From Paraburkholderia elongata (GTDB lineage: Bacteria; Pseudomonadota; Gammaproteobacteria; Burkholderiales; Burkholderiaceae): a DNA stretch of 48,870 nt. The notes beneath the pieces were generated by a model, which saw only the letters and a list, made by a program, of their open reading frames with translations, was not told the origin of the DNA and searched no databases. Position numbers and translations under genes: made by a program. The first letter of the stretch is position 1. Each line of letters starts with the position of its first letter. This document shows, in pieces, positions 25,121 to 33,864 of this stretch. The stretch covers positions 1-48,870 of the forward strand of contig NZ_WOEZ01000059.1 in assembly GCF_013177735.1 (NCBI RefSeq), given 5' to 3'.

Positions 25121-25849
25121 TCAATGCGTGCGAAGGTCGGACAAGAATCTCTGCGCCCGTTCGTGTTTCGGGCGCAAAAAGAATTCCTCCGGCTCCGCCG
25201 TTTCGAGAATCTTCCCTGCGTCCATAAACCAGACGCGATCGGCAACCTCGCGTGCAAACCCCATCTCATGCGTGACGCACATCATCGTCATGCCTTCCTG
25301 CGCGAGGCTCTTCATCACGTTCAGCACTTCGCCGACCATCTCCGGGTCGAGCGCACTGGTGGGCTCGTCGAACAACATCGCCGGCGGATCCATCGCCAGC
25401 GCTCTTGCAATCGCAACGCGCTGCTGCTGACCACCGGACAATTGCGGCGGAAAAGCACTGGCCTTGTTCGACAGGCCGACGCGCGCGAGCAAGTCTGCCG
25501 CTTTGCGTTCGGCATCCGCGCGCTTGAGGCCGTTCACACGCATCGGCGAAAGCGTGATGTTGTCCAGCACCGACAGGTGCGGAAACAGGTTGAACTGCTG
25601 AAACACGAAACCGACACGGCTGCGGTAAGCATTCAGACCCAGCTTCTTGTCATGAATGTTTTGACCGTCGAAAAAGATCTCCCCACGGTTGATCTCCTCG
25701 AGCCGGTTGACGGTGCGAATCAGCGTCGACTTACCCGATCCGGATGGTCCGCAGACCACCACCACTTCGCCTTTGCGAACTTCGGCGTTCACGTCCACGA
25801 GAGCGTGATATTCGCCGTACCATTTGTTGACGCCGGAAAACTTGATCAT
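25121..25849 (-). CDS. Polar amino acid ABC transporter ATP-binding protein (GlnQ/GltL type)
   Basis: A 242-residue ABC ATPase with Walker [10 protein letters not shown], signature [15 protein letters not shown], Walker [20 protein letters not shown] and the switch His in CVTHEMGFA. This is the size and sequence pattern of the one-domain ATPases of polar amino acid importers. It lies between the permease and binding-protein genes of the same operon. Confidence 0.95.
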   Translation of the reverse strand: MIKFSGVNKWYGEYHALVDVNAEVRKGEVVVVCGPSGSGKSTLIRTVNRLEEINRGEIFFDGQNIHDKKLGLNAYRSRVGFVFQQFNLFPHLSVLDNITLSPMRVNGLKRADAERKAADLLARVGLSNKASAFPPQLSGGQQQRVAIARALAMDPPAMLFDEPTSALDPEMVGEVLNVMKSLAQEGMTMMCVTHEMGFAREVADRVWFMDAGKILETAEPEEFFLRPKHERAQRFLSDLRTH

Positions 25850-25876
25850 GCGAAATACCTCGAAGTGATTGAGCGC

Positions 25877-26626
25877 CTAGTTCTCGGTGGGCAGCGGATC
25901 GGTTAGCGCTACGGCGCCCGCCTTCTGGGTCTTCGATGCGGCACCGGCTCGCTTGCGCGTCACGCGCCGCTCCAGATACTGCGCAAGCTGCGTCAGCGCG
26001 TAACACAGAGCGAAGTAGCTCAAGGCGAGAATCAGGTACACGGGAAACGGCTTGGTCAGCAGCCGGTTGTTGATCTGATCCGCCGCGAAAGAGATTTCCT
26101 GCACGTTGATGATGTAACCCAGCGAGGTCTCCTTGATCGTCGATACGAACTGCGTGACCATGCTCGGCACCACGTTGTAAAGCGCCTGCGGCAGGATGAC
26201 CGCGCGCATGGTCTTCATGTAGCTCATGCCGAGTGCTCTCGAGGCTTCGGCCTGCCCTTTCGGCAGCCCCTCGATGCCCGCACGGATGATTTCCCCGAGA
26301 TAGGCCGAGTCATAGATGACGAGCGCGCACAGCATCGTGACAAACCCTGTAACCGGGTAGCCGGTCAGAACAGGCACGAGAAAGTACACCCAGAAGATCA
26401 CCATCAGGAGCGGAATGCCCCGCACCATGTAGACGAGACCGGTGGCCGGCGCCCGCAGAAACCGGAAAGGACTGATGCGGGCCAGTGCAACCAGGATACC
26501 CAAAGGAAATGCGATGACGAGCGCCGAAAGCGACAGCAGTATCGTCAGCACGATGCCGCCTAGCGGGCCGTGCGGATACTGCCCGATGAGCAGCAGAGTC
26601 CAGTTGTCGCGCAGGATGTCGAACAT
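25877..26626 (-). CDS. Polar amino acid ABC transporter permease (second)
   Basis: A 249-residue inner-membrane protein with about five hydrophobic segments. The coupling-helix motif is EASRALGMSYMKTMRAVILPQALYNVVP. The C-terminus is unusually basic and Ala-rich (RRVTRKRAGAASKTQKAG). It starts 1 nt from the stop of the first permease gene and pairs with it in a heterodimeric channel. Confidence 0.93.
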   Translation of the reverse strand: MFDILRDNWTLLLIGQYPHGPLGGIVLTILLSLSALVIAFPLGILVALARISPFRFLRAPATGLVYMVRGIPLLMVIFWVYFLVPVLTGYPVTGFVTMLCALVIYDSAYLGEIIRAGIEGLPKGQAEASRALGMSYMKTMRAVILPQALYNVVPSMVTQFVSTIKETSLGYIINVQEISFAADQINNRLLTKPFPVYLILALSYFALCYALTQLAQYLERRVTRKRAGAASKTQKAGAVALTDPLPTEN

Positions 26627-26627
26627 G

Positions 26628-27329
26628 TCACTTCACTCCCGGAATGCGGTAGTGCATCGCGATTTTCGCGCCGCACAGCATGATGACGAGGGAGAGGCCG
26701 AGATACACTGCCGTAGCGATGAAATACGACTCGAAAGACAGGAAGGTTTCGTTCTCGATTTGCCGCGTGACATACGTCAGCTCTGCCGCGCCGATCGCCA
26801 TCGCGAGACTGGTGTTCTTGAACAGCAAGACCGCGTGATTGACCATCGGCGGAATCGCATTGCGCAGCGCTTGCGGAAGAACGACGAAACGCATGCCGTT
26901 CAGGAAGTTCAGACCCAGCGCGCGCGACGCTTCGTACTGACCGTAGGGAATCGCACGCAATCCGCTGCGAATGTCCTCGGAGAGATAGGCAGCGCTGCAC
27001 AGGCCGATCGCCACGACCGCGAAAATGAACTGGCCGTTGTAGTGGTTCAGCAGCGTCTGCAATGAGTCCGGCAGGATGTTCGAAATACCGAAGTACCAGA
27101 ACAGGATCTGGACCAGCATCGGCACATTGCGGTGGTAGGCCACGAATGACGCAACGAACGCCGTCGCGAGACGATTGTTGGTCATGCGGATCAGCGTGAG
27201 CAGAATGCCCACGACCAGCGAGAGAATCCACGCCAGCGCTGCCATCGCGAGGGTGAGCTCGATCCCATGGAGAAACAGCGCCCCATAGTCGCCTCGCAGC
27301 ACAGTCGCCAGGTCAAAATGAAGTTTCAT
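26628..27329 (-). CDS. Polar amino acid ABC transporter permease (first)
   Basis: A 233-residue membrane protein, first gene of the importer operon. It has about five hydrophobic segments and the ATPase-contact loop EASRALGLNFLNGMRFVVLPQALRNAIPP. The substrate of the importer is not fixed by sequence. The general family prediction is glutamate/aspartate, but the position between sugar acid genes leaves an amino-sugar acid possible. Confidence 0.93.
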   Translation of the reverse strand: MKLHFDLATVLRGDYGALFLHGIELTLAMAALAWILSLVVGILLTLIRMTNNRLATAFVASFVAYHRNVPMLVQILFWYFGISNILPDSLQTLLNHYNGQFIFAVVAIGLCSAAYLSEDIRSGLRAIPYGQYEASRALGLNFLNGMRFVVLPQALRNAIPPMVNHAVLLFKNTSLAMAIGAAELTYVTRQIENETFLSFESYFIATAVYLGLSLVIMLCGAKIAMHYRIPGVK

Positions 27330-27700
27330 GTTGCACGTCCCAATGATTCGGATCGAAGCGATGATCCCGGTCTGATTCGACCTGCGGCACCATCGTTATC
27401 CCGCCGGAAGCCTTCGTTGACTTCCGTGTTGAATTGATACTAGCTCGCAAAAAAAGGCTGTAGCAGAGGCCTTTCTTCTGGTGCAATAAGTTTCGGGAAT
27501 GATGCCGCGGGACGGCTTCCGGCAAGGGAACAGGCGTGGTTCTGCATGGTGTTTGTCTCCAGTATGTGGCGCCTCTGCGGGCGCCTCATCGGGTGGCGCG
27601 CTCCTCTATCGGAGCGCACACTGTTGCGAAACAGCGGCGAAACGGCAACGAAACAACGGCGAAGCAACGCCGGCGCAGCATACTGCGCCGGTCATCTCGC
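27330..27700. other. Intergenic region between the ABC transporter and the 2-hydroxyacid dehydrogenase
   Basis: About 370 nt without a convincing gene. The part near 27330-27470 should hold the ABC operon promoter. The rest contains several GC hairpins, including 27580-27600 and 27599-27622, and the terminator at 27670-27691. Short plus-strand ORFs here are Arg/Ala-rich and overlap the hairpins, so they were not called. Confidence 0.6.
27670..27691 (-). terminator. Terminator hairpin after the 2-hydroxyacid dehydrogenase
   Basis: A perfect 9-bp stem CCGGCGCAG-CATA-CTGCGCCGG about 10 nt beyond the minus-strand stop codon at 27701. No clear T-run. Confidence 0.6.
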
Positions 27701-28711
27701 TCAGGCAGCGGCTGTCGGGCGCGTCAGCACCTGCGGGTTCACCGGCGTCGGTGGATTGCCCGCCGATGCACCGCACCCCAGGGCGGCAATCAAATTGTCT
27801 GCGCAAAGCGCGGCCATCGCGCGCCGCGTGCTGACAGACGCACTGCCGATATGCGGCGTCAGCACCACATTCTTTTGCGCTAGAAGCGCCGGGCAGATAA
27901 CCGGCTCGCCTTCGAAGACGTCCAGACCGGCCGCCGCGATGCTACCTTCGTTGAGCGCTACCGCGAGAGCTGCATCGTCCACCACGCCGCCGCGTGCGAT
28001 GTTGGTCAGCGTAGCGGACGATTTCATCTGCTTGAGCTCCGCCGCGCCGATCGCATGGTGCGAGCTGGCCGAGTAAGGCACCACGACGATCAGATGATCC
28101 GACTCGCGCAGCAGCGTTTCCTTGTCGACGTAGCGTGCCCGGCAGCTCTCTTCGACATCCGGCGCCAGTTGCGAGCGATTGTGATAGATCACGCGCATGC
28201 CGAAACCGAAAGCGCCGCGCCGCGCGATCGCCTGACCAATACGCCCCATGCCGAGAATGCCGAGCGTCGAGCCATGCACGTCGCTGCCGACGAACATGTC
28301 GTAGCGCCCGGTCTTGGTCCATTCGCCGGCGCGCAGAAAGTGTTCCGACTCGGTGATGCGTCGCGCAGTGGCCATCATCAGCGCGAAGCCGAAATCGGCG
28401 GTGGTATCTGTGAGGACGTCCGGCGTATTCGTTACCAGCACGCCACGCGCGGTACAGGCTTCCACGTCCACGTTGTTGTAGCCCACGCCGATATTGCATA
28501 CCGCCTTGAGTTGCGGGCAAGCGTCGAGCAAGGTCGCGTCGATCCGGTCGCTGCCCGCCGTCATGGCGCCCACCTTCCCTTGCAGCCGGGCAATCAGCTC
28601 CGGTTGCGTCCAGATCGTGTCGTCTGGATTGTCGGTCACGTCGAAGTTCGCGCGCAGGCGATCGACGATGTCCGGAAATGACGCACGGGTAACCAGTACC
28701 GATGCACGCAT
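27701..28711 (-). CDS. D-isomer-specific 2-hydroxyacid dehydrogenase (2-ketogluconate / glyoxylate reductase type)
   Basis: A 336-residue enzyme with the NAD(P) motif LGILGMGRIGQAIARR and the catalytic Arg (NIARGGVVDD), Glu (DVFEGEP) and His (TPHIGSA) of the family. It resembles GhrB/TkrA enzymes that reduce glyoxylate, hydroxypyruvate and 2-keto-D-gluconate. The AGGAGGTTTTCC site fixes ATG at 28711; the longer open frame upstream overlaps the PEP-carboxylase-like gene. The gluconate genes nearby favour 2-ketogluconate reduction, while its position 65 nt downstream of the PEPC-like gene suggests co-transcription with that operon. Confidence 0.88.
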   Translation of the reverse strand: MRASVLVTRASFPDIVDRLRANFDVTDNPDDTIWTQPELIARLQGKVGAMTAGSDRIDATLLDACPQLKAVCNIGVGYNNVDVEACTARGVLVTNTPDVLTDTTADFGFALMMATARRITESEHFLRAGEWTKTGRYDMFVGSDVHGSTLGILGMGRIGQAIARRGAFGFGMRVIYHNRSQLAPDVEESCRARYVDKETLLRESDHLIVVVPYSASSHHAIGAAELKQMKSSATLTNIARGGVVDDAALAVALNEGSIAAAGLDVFEGEPVICPALLAQKNVVLTPHIGSASVSTRRAMAALCADNLIAALGCGASAGNPPTPVNPQVLTRPTAAA

Positions 28712-28776
28712 GGAAAACCTCCTTGTGGGGCTCTGGTGATGGTCTCGCGCGGACGTCGCGCAAGAGTCGAAATGGG

Positions 28777-31569
28777 TCAGCCGAACGCGCCGACCTCGTG
28801 GGTCACCGCAGTCGATATCTCGCGAATGCAATGGAATAGCCGCGACATCGGCATAAAAATCTCGGCATGCTCGCGCGCGTAGGGTCCGGTCGCGCGAGGC
28901 CCGGCCGGCTCGGCATAGTCGAGGGCAGTGGACTGATCGGTGTTCTCCGGGAAAATCTCCGCCAGCAACGGCAAGACCGCTGGCAAGTCGAGGCCGATGA
29001 TCGCGCTGTGCAAGCCCTCCGCCGTCACGCTCGGGCGCGGCGCGAACTCGGGGATGTGGGTGGCGTGCAGCCAGATCCGATGAATCAGCGCGAGCCGCAG
29101 CGCATGCAGCAAAGTTTCTCGATCGCTCATTCCCACCCGGTCCGGCCACGCGGCGCGCAGTGCGAGATCATCGGCGAGCGCGCGGCGAAACATCGCCTGT
29201 AAAGCGGCCGATGCGCCCAAGCGATCGAGCGTCGAGGCGACAGTAAGCAACGCGTCACGATGATCGTCGTCGGTGGCATGAAGCGCGCGATCGAGCCACA
29301 TGCCGGGGTCCAATGTCGAGACGACCGCGCGAAGCACTTCGATATCCGAGTGCGCGAGCGCGCAGCGGGCAAAGTCGAGCGCCCGGCGAAAGCGCCGGCT
29401 GCGAACTCGCATCTGTGTGAACGCCTCGGGTTGGCGGGCGGCCGCCGCGCCCAGTCCGTGCAATGTGTTCGCGCACCAGCCGAACTGCTGCAAGATCGCG
29501 TTATTCGGAATGGCCCGCAACTCGCGCGGATGTTGAATACGCGTACGCGCAGCCGCGCCGTCGCTCTGCCGCGCGGCGGGCCGCGACCCTGTACGGTCCA
29601 GCAGCGCCGGGCCGAAGGCGCCGAGAATCGCGGTATAACCGGCGTCGTCGACGAGCTCCGTCATCGCGGCGCGGATCGAACCGAAGAAGTCGGCTGCAAA
29701 GTCTGGATCGGCATAGATCGGATCGTCAACCGGGCCGACCGGGCGATGGAATGCATGCTCAGCCAAGCGCGCGACCGTCGCGAGAGCCAGCTCCCGTGTA
29801 CCGAACAGCAGGTAACCGTCACCGCCCTGAAATGCGCTTTCCTCGCGAACCGGATGACCCGCGTCATTGAGCGCGTGCCGCGACGCCGTCGGAGAAAGAT
29901 ACTTGAGGCGGTCGGCGAGCGAGCCCGGATGTGCGCCTCGCCCGATGCTCTCGCCATGCGTGTCGAACAGCACGACTTCGACACCATGAATACCGTGCCG
30001 TGCGAGCGTCTGCGCAATCTTCAGACGCAGGCGTTCAATCAGAAAGCTGGCGGCCAACTGACCGACATAGCGGCCCGAGTCGGAGTAGCCGAACTGCAAC
30101 GCAATGCGCCCATGCAGTTGCACGTAGGCGCGGTAGTGCGCGCTGTTGAGCGCTTCGTCGAGCACGTGCGCGCCATGTTCGAGCGCTTCCGCCGTTTCGA
30201 ACAGCGGACTGATTTCGATGTGCCGCTCAACGCCAAACAGTTTCGCCAGCCACAATGCCGTGAGCAGCGTGTAGCCGCTCTCGGTCTCCGCGATCAGGAA
30301 ACGCACCGGAGTCGATCCGTCGATGTGCTTCACCAGTTGTGCGACCGTCATCATCATCCGCACAGCCGTTGCCTGCTCGACCAGGAGCGCGCCGAAGTCG
30401 ACGGGAACGGTTTCCACCTTGTCGAGCGCCACGTTGATTGCGGCAAGCATCGCGCGGCGGTGCGAGGGCGCGTCCACGGGATCGAGGATGTTCAGGCGAT
30501 GACGCGCCGCGTTGTGCAACTGGGTGGCATTCAAGCGGACGTGTGTATGCGCGAGTGCCAATCCATGCGCGGCCAGCCCCGCACGGGCGACGCACAAAGC
30601 GAGCCGTTCGCTGTCGGCCGCGTGTGCGATCGCGTCTTCGAAGAGCGCGAGCAACGGTGCCAACGAAACGCATGCCTCGTCGCGACGCTCGATCAGGACA
30701 TGCGCAAAACGTGATACGTGCTGCGGATCCGAGCTCGACGGGCACGCCGCAATCTGCAGGTCGACCGTCGCCAAAGCGGTGTCGACCCGGCGCGAGAGCT
30801 GCCGCGCGCTTTCTACCTCTGCGAGTTGCGTGCGAAGCCGTGCTAACTGAAGACGCTTGATCCGCAGCCGCAGACGCAACGTATCCCACCAGCCGATGTC
30901 CGTTCGCCCATCCGTGTCGTAGCCGACCCAGGTTGAAATCACCAGCGGCCGCGGAACCAGGGTCGCCCAGCGCTCGGGCCATGCTTCGCGCGCCGCCGAT
31001 AGCAACGCCGCGTTGAAACGATCCAGCGCGTCACGGCCATTGGCAATCGCGACAGCAGCCTGCTCGAATTCGTCGACCAGCGTGACAGGTAGAGGCCGAT
31101 GCGATTCGAACGACTCCAGCATCGCACCACAGGCGTGTTCCGCGAGATGCCGCCCAACCTCGGGCGGCAACGCAAAAGTCGGATGGCCGGTGAATACCGC
31201 GGCATAGCGCGTGCGCTCCAGTTGAGCGCGAAACTCATCCCAACCGAGCTTGCCTTTCGAATCGCCGGCAGACGGCACGTTGAGCACGTTGCGCGCAACC
31301 TCAGCCAACGCGCGTTCATTCGCATCCGGATCGACGCTACCGACGTATCGTGCAAGACGCGCGGCGCGATCCGAGAATGCCTGATCGCGAAGGTAGCGGA
31401 TCAGCGCCACGACGGCGTCATGGTCGAGCTCATCGCTCTCGATCTGCCGCATGACATCGAACGCAATCGACAGAACCGGATTGCCGAACGGATCGCCGCT
31501 CGCCCGGGCGCGGGTGCGGGCTACCAGCGCAAGCAGCCGGTCCGCCAGGGCAGCAAGATTCGAAGACAT
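28777..31569 (-). CDS. Divergent phosphoenolpyruvate carboxylase-like protein
   Basis: A 930-residue protein of PEPC length. It keeps recognisable but altered PEPC landmarks in order: TGHPTFALP (127-135; usual form TAHPTE), a GYDTDGRTDIGWW segment (usual GGDRDGNP), TQLHNAARHRLN, GYSDSGRYVGQLAAS (usual GYSDSxKDxG), FDTHGESIGRGAHPG (usual FHGRGGxxGRGG) and AIPNNAILQQFGW. His129 is kept, but the GRGG loop Arg of the first HGRGG is Glu-Ser here, and the canonical C-terminal xNTG is absent. Normal PEP carboxylation is therefore doubtful. It begins 8 nt after an SDR gene and is driven by one of three Nac-type promoters, suggesting a role with the biotin-dependent enzyme cluster. Confidence 0.75.
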   Translation of the reverse strand: MSSNLAALADRLLALVARTRARASGDPFGNPVLSIAFDVMRQIESDELDHDAVVALIRYLRDQAFSDRAARLARYVGSVDPDANERALAEVARNVLNVPSAGDSKGKLGWDEFRAQLERTRYAAVFTGHPTFALPPEVGRHLAEHACGAMLESFESHRPLPVTLVDEFEQAAVAIANGRDALDRFNAALLSAAREAWPERWATLVPRPLVISTWVGYDTDGRTDIGWWDTLRLRLRIKRLQLARLRTQLAEVESARQLSRRVDTALATVDLQIAACPSSSDPQHVSRFAHVLIERRDEACVSLAPLLALFEDAIAHAADSERLALCVARAGLAAHGLALAHTHVRLNATQLHNAARHRLNILDPVDAPSHRRAMLAAINVALDKVETVPVDFGALLVEQATAVRMMMTVAQLVKHIDGSTPVRFLIAETESGYTLLTALWLAKLFGVERHIEISPLFETAEALEHGAHVLDEALNSAHYRAYVQLHGRIALQFGYSDSGRYVGQLAASFLIERLRLKIAQTLARHGIHGVEVVLFDTHGESIGRGAHPGSLADRLKYLSPTASRHALNDAGHPVREESAFQGGDGYLLFGTRELALATVARLAEHAFHRPVGPVDDPIYADPDFAADFFGSIRAAMTELVDDAGYTAILGAFGPALLDRTGSRPAARQSDGAAARTRIQHPRELRAIPNNAILQQFGWCANTLHGLGAAAARQPEAFTQMRVRSRRFRRALDFARCALAHSDIEVLRAVVSTLDPGMWLDRALHATDDDHRDALLTVASTLDRLGASAALQAMFRRALADDLALRAAWPDRVGMSDRETLLHALRLALIHRIWLHATHIPEFAPRPSVTAEGLHSAIIGLDLPAVLPLLAEIFPENTDQSTALDYAEPAGPRATGPYAREHAEIFMPMSRLFHCIREISTAVTHEVGAFG

Positions 31570-31577
31570 GCTGGTAC

Positions 31578-32336
31578 TTACTCGTTGTGGTCGGCCGGGT
31601 CGCGTTTGATCGTCGTCAGCCCGCCCGGTACCTGCAGCGTGGGCAGGATTTCCATGTTGCTGATGTTGACCGCAAGCGGTGCGGCGATCGCAAAGGCAAT
31701 CGCATCGGCAATATCGGACGGCAACGGCAACTCGAAGCCGTCGATAAACTGCTTGCGCGCCGCTTCGATGTCGCCATGCACGTGGCCAAAAATATCCGTG
31801 GCGACCCGGCCCGGACAGATTTCCGTCACGCGTACACGCCTGCCGGTCGCGTCCACTCGCAACTGGCGCGACAACGCATGGATGCCGGCCTTCGTCGCGG
31901 CGTAAATGGAGTTGCCGTTGAAGTTGTAGATCCCCGCGATCGAACTGATGTTGACGATATGACCGCGATCGCGGGCAACCATGCCCGGCATGGTGAGCCG
32001 CACGATATGCAGAACGGCTTGCAGGTTGACTTCCACCTGAAGGTCGATGTCTGCGGCAGTGGCGTCCAGAATCGAGCCTTTGGTCGATACGCCGGCGTTG
32101 TTCACGACGATATCGAACTGCACGTCCTGCGTCAGCTTCGTGACGGCCGCCAGATCGCACACGTCGATCGCGTGCGGGATGCAGCCGGTTCGCTCCGCCA
32201 GTTCATTCAGACGATCGGCGTTGCGGGCGAGCGCATGCACTTCGAGTCCTTCACGGCAGAAGCGCTCGACGATCGCAGCACCCATTCCGGTCGAAGCGCC
32301 CGTCACCAGCGCGGTCTTATAGTCTGAAAACGGCAT
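31578..32336 (-). CDS. SDR-family oxidoreductase
   Basis: A 252-residue SDR with TGASTGMGAA at the cofactor site, VNNAG, and the intact catalytic set ISSIAGIYNFNGNSIYAATKAG. The C-terminus is LPTLQVPGGL plus a polar tail. It resembles serine 3-dehydrogenase / YdfG-like enzymes that oxidise 3-hydroxy acids, but the substrate is unknown. It is the first gene of the operon SDR / PEPC-like (probably also 2-hydroxyacid dehydrogenase), 63 nt downstream of the -10 element of a Nac-type promoter. Confidence 0.9.
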   Translation of the reverse strand: MPFSDYKTALVTGASTGMGAAIVERFCREGLEVHALARNADRLNELAERTGCIPHAIDVCDLAAVTKLTQDVQFDIVVNNAGVSTKGSILDATAADIDLQVEVNLQAVLHIVRLTMPGMVARDRGHIVNISSIAGIYNFNGNSIYAATKAGIHALSRQLRVDATGRRVRVTEICPGRVATDIFGHVHGDIEAARKQFIDGFELPLPSDIADAIAFAIAAPLAVNISNMEILPTLQVPGGLTTIKRDPADHNE

Positions 32337-32398
32337 GAATGACCTCTATCTATAGTTCTGAACTGTCGCCCTTCGAGGCGTGCGATAAGCCTGTTACC

Positions 32399-32463
32399 AA
32401 TGTATACGCCGGCAAAACGCAGGGCAAAGACGGATTGGCTTTGTAGCGATAAGACTGGCTTAT
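32399..32463 (-). promoter_or_regulatory. Nac-type promoter 2 (SDR / PEPC-like operon)
   Basis: Read on the minus strand: box ATAAG-CCAGT-CTTAT (32463-32449, an ATA-N9-TAT site), 20 nt, a -35-like TTTGCC, then a -10-like TACATT at 32404-32399. Sequence and spacing are nearly the same as at 38971-39035, including the 20-nt linker (two differences at most). Confidence 0.7.
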
Positions 32464-32528
32464 GGTTGAACACGCGGGTTGAACTCAAGGCCGGCTTAGC
32501 GCCGTATGAGTGCTGTCCGATGCGTCGC

Positions 32529-33296
32529 CTAGCGCACGAGCTTCGACACGGGCACGACCCGCCCGCCCGCCGATTCGATCACGCTGCGTACCGTGCGCGC
32601 GAGTTCGACAGCGCCGGGTGTATCGCCGTGCAACAGGATCGACTGGACCGCGACCTTGAGCTTGTTGCCCGTGATCGTCGTGATGGTGCCTTCCTCGAGC
32701 AACTCTTTGACACGCGCCAGGACGGCAGTGCGGTCTTTGATGACCGCGCCGTCCAGCTTGCGCGACACGAGCGCGCCCTGGTCGTCGTAGGCACGGTCGG
32801 CGAGAAACGTGTTCGCCGTACGGATCCCGATGTGGTCGGCGGCCCGTTCGATCTCCGTGTTCGTGGACACGCTGATGATCAGATCGCGATCGAATTCGGC
32901 GACGGCCCGCACGAGCGGCTCAGCCAGTTCATACGACGCCGCGGCCATGTTGCCCAGCGCGCCGTGAAAGCTCATGTGCGTGACGCGATGCCCCGCCGCC
33001 TTCGCGATGCCCGCAAGCGCGCCCATCTGATACACCACGTAATTCGCCAGTTCAAGCGGGTCCGCCTGAATCTGCCGCCGGCCGAAGCCCATCAGGTCGG
33101 GAAAGCCGACATGCGCGCCGACGTCGATCTTGCGCACGAGTGCCATCCGCACCGTCTTGTCCATGATGACCGGGTCGCCCGCGTGATAGCCGCATGCGAC
33201 GTTGGCGGACGAGACGATATCGAGCATCGCTTCGTCCTCGCCCATCTTGTACGGCCCGAAGCCTTCGCCCAGGTCCGCGTTCAGGTCGATTTCCAC
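32529..33296 (-). CDS. pxpA: 5-oxoprolinase subunit A (LamB/YcsF family)
   Basis: A 255-residue protein starting VEIDLNADLGEGFGPY from GTG at 33296, with GGAGAG upstream; TTG at 33335 is a less likely start. Family motifs: NVACGYHAGDP, GAHVGFPDLMGFGRR, and a C-terminal ILLHGDTPGAVELARTV. PxpA with PxpB and PxpC forms a prokaryotic ATP-dependent 5-oxoprolinase that opens pyroglutamate to glutamate. Here it is the last gene of an operon that also has biotin carboxylase and biotin carrier genes, so the actual substrate may differ. Confidence 0.9.
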   Translation of the reverse strand: MEIDLNADLGEGFGPYKMGEDEAMLDIVSSANVACGYHAGDPVIMDKTVRMALVRKIDVGAHVGFPDLMGFGRRQIQADPLELANYVVYQMGALAGIAKAAGHRVTHMSFHGALGNMAAASYELAEPLVRAVAEFDRDLIISVSTNTEIERAADHIGIRTANTFLADRAYDDQGALVSRKLDGAVIKDRTAVLARVKELLEEGTITTITGNKLKVAVQSILLHGDTPGAVELARTVRSVIESAGGRVVPVSKLVR

Positions 33297-33381
33297 AATC
33301 CACTCTCCATTCTTTAAGCGGTTTGTGCCGAGCAATCCGCAACGGACAACACCGGCTCAGATTCTGTCTATCGATATGCGT

Positions 33382-33861
33382 CTACGCCAACGGCGAGAGC
33401 TCGAGCAATGGCGTGCCATAGCCGACCGTCGTGCCATGCGCGACGAGCGTCTTCACGACCACGCCATCCGCCGACGCAACCACGGGCACACACAACTGCG
33501 CGATCTGCAGCAAGCCGACAATCTCGCCCGGTTTGACGTGATCGCCCGCGCTGACTAAAGGCGTTGAACGCGCCGGATGCGTGGTCAGAAAGATGCCAGC
33601 CGACTTCGCGGTGACGCTGACGGCTCGCTCGTTCAGCGACGTTTCCAGCGCGCCCGCTCGTCCAGCGCGAGCCACAGGCGGAGCCGCCGGTGCCTGCGCC
33701 CGCACCGACGCGTCCACGCCGTCAGAGCAGGACGCCTGCTCCATCGTCAAACGAACCGTCGCCCCGGGCTTGCTGATTTCGATGAACTCAATATCGACCA
33801 CCGCCAGCCACGCCGTGATTTGCCGAAGCTCGCCGATATCCACTTCGATTTTTTGTGTCAT
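33382..33861 (-). CDS. Biotinyl-domain protein lacking the biotin-accepting lysine
   Basis: A 159-residue AccB-like protein: N-terminal helical part (MTQKIEVDIGELRQITAWL), a Pro/Ala-rich linker around 55-70, and a C-terminal biotinyl/lipoyl fold (GDHVKPGEIVGLLQI ... VASADGVVVKTLVAHGTTVGYGTPLLEL). The normal AMKM hairpin is replaced by IAQLCVPV; an ungapped alignment puts Gln122 at the lysine position. It should not be biotinylated. It lies between pxpC (3 nt away) and pxpA, while the same operon also has a normal AccB with EAMKM at 38311. A structural or dominant-partner role in the complex is possible. Confidence 0.8.
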   Translation of the reverse strand: MTQKIEVDIGELRQITAWLAVVDIEFIEISKPGATVRLTMEQASCSDGVDASVRAQAPAAPPVARAGRAGALETSLNERAVSVTAKSAGIFLTTHPARSTPLVSAGDHVKPGEIVGLLQIAQLCVPVVASADGVVVKTLVAHGTTVGYGTPLLELSPLA

Positions 33862-33864
33862 GTC

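Noticed and set aside
28712..29149. N-terminal extension of the 2-hydroxyacid dehydrogenase
   Set aside because: It reads into the PEPC-like gene in another frame; AGGAGG fixes the start at 28711.
29260..30714. 484-residue plus-strand ORF
   Set aside because: It is antisense to the PEPC-like gene in GC-rich DNA and has no recognisable domains.
31570..32160. N-terminal extension of the PEPC-like protein (1127-residue reading)
   Set aside because: The extension is antiphase reading of the SDR gene, rich in Arg/His/Ser; the protein proper starts at ATG 31569.
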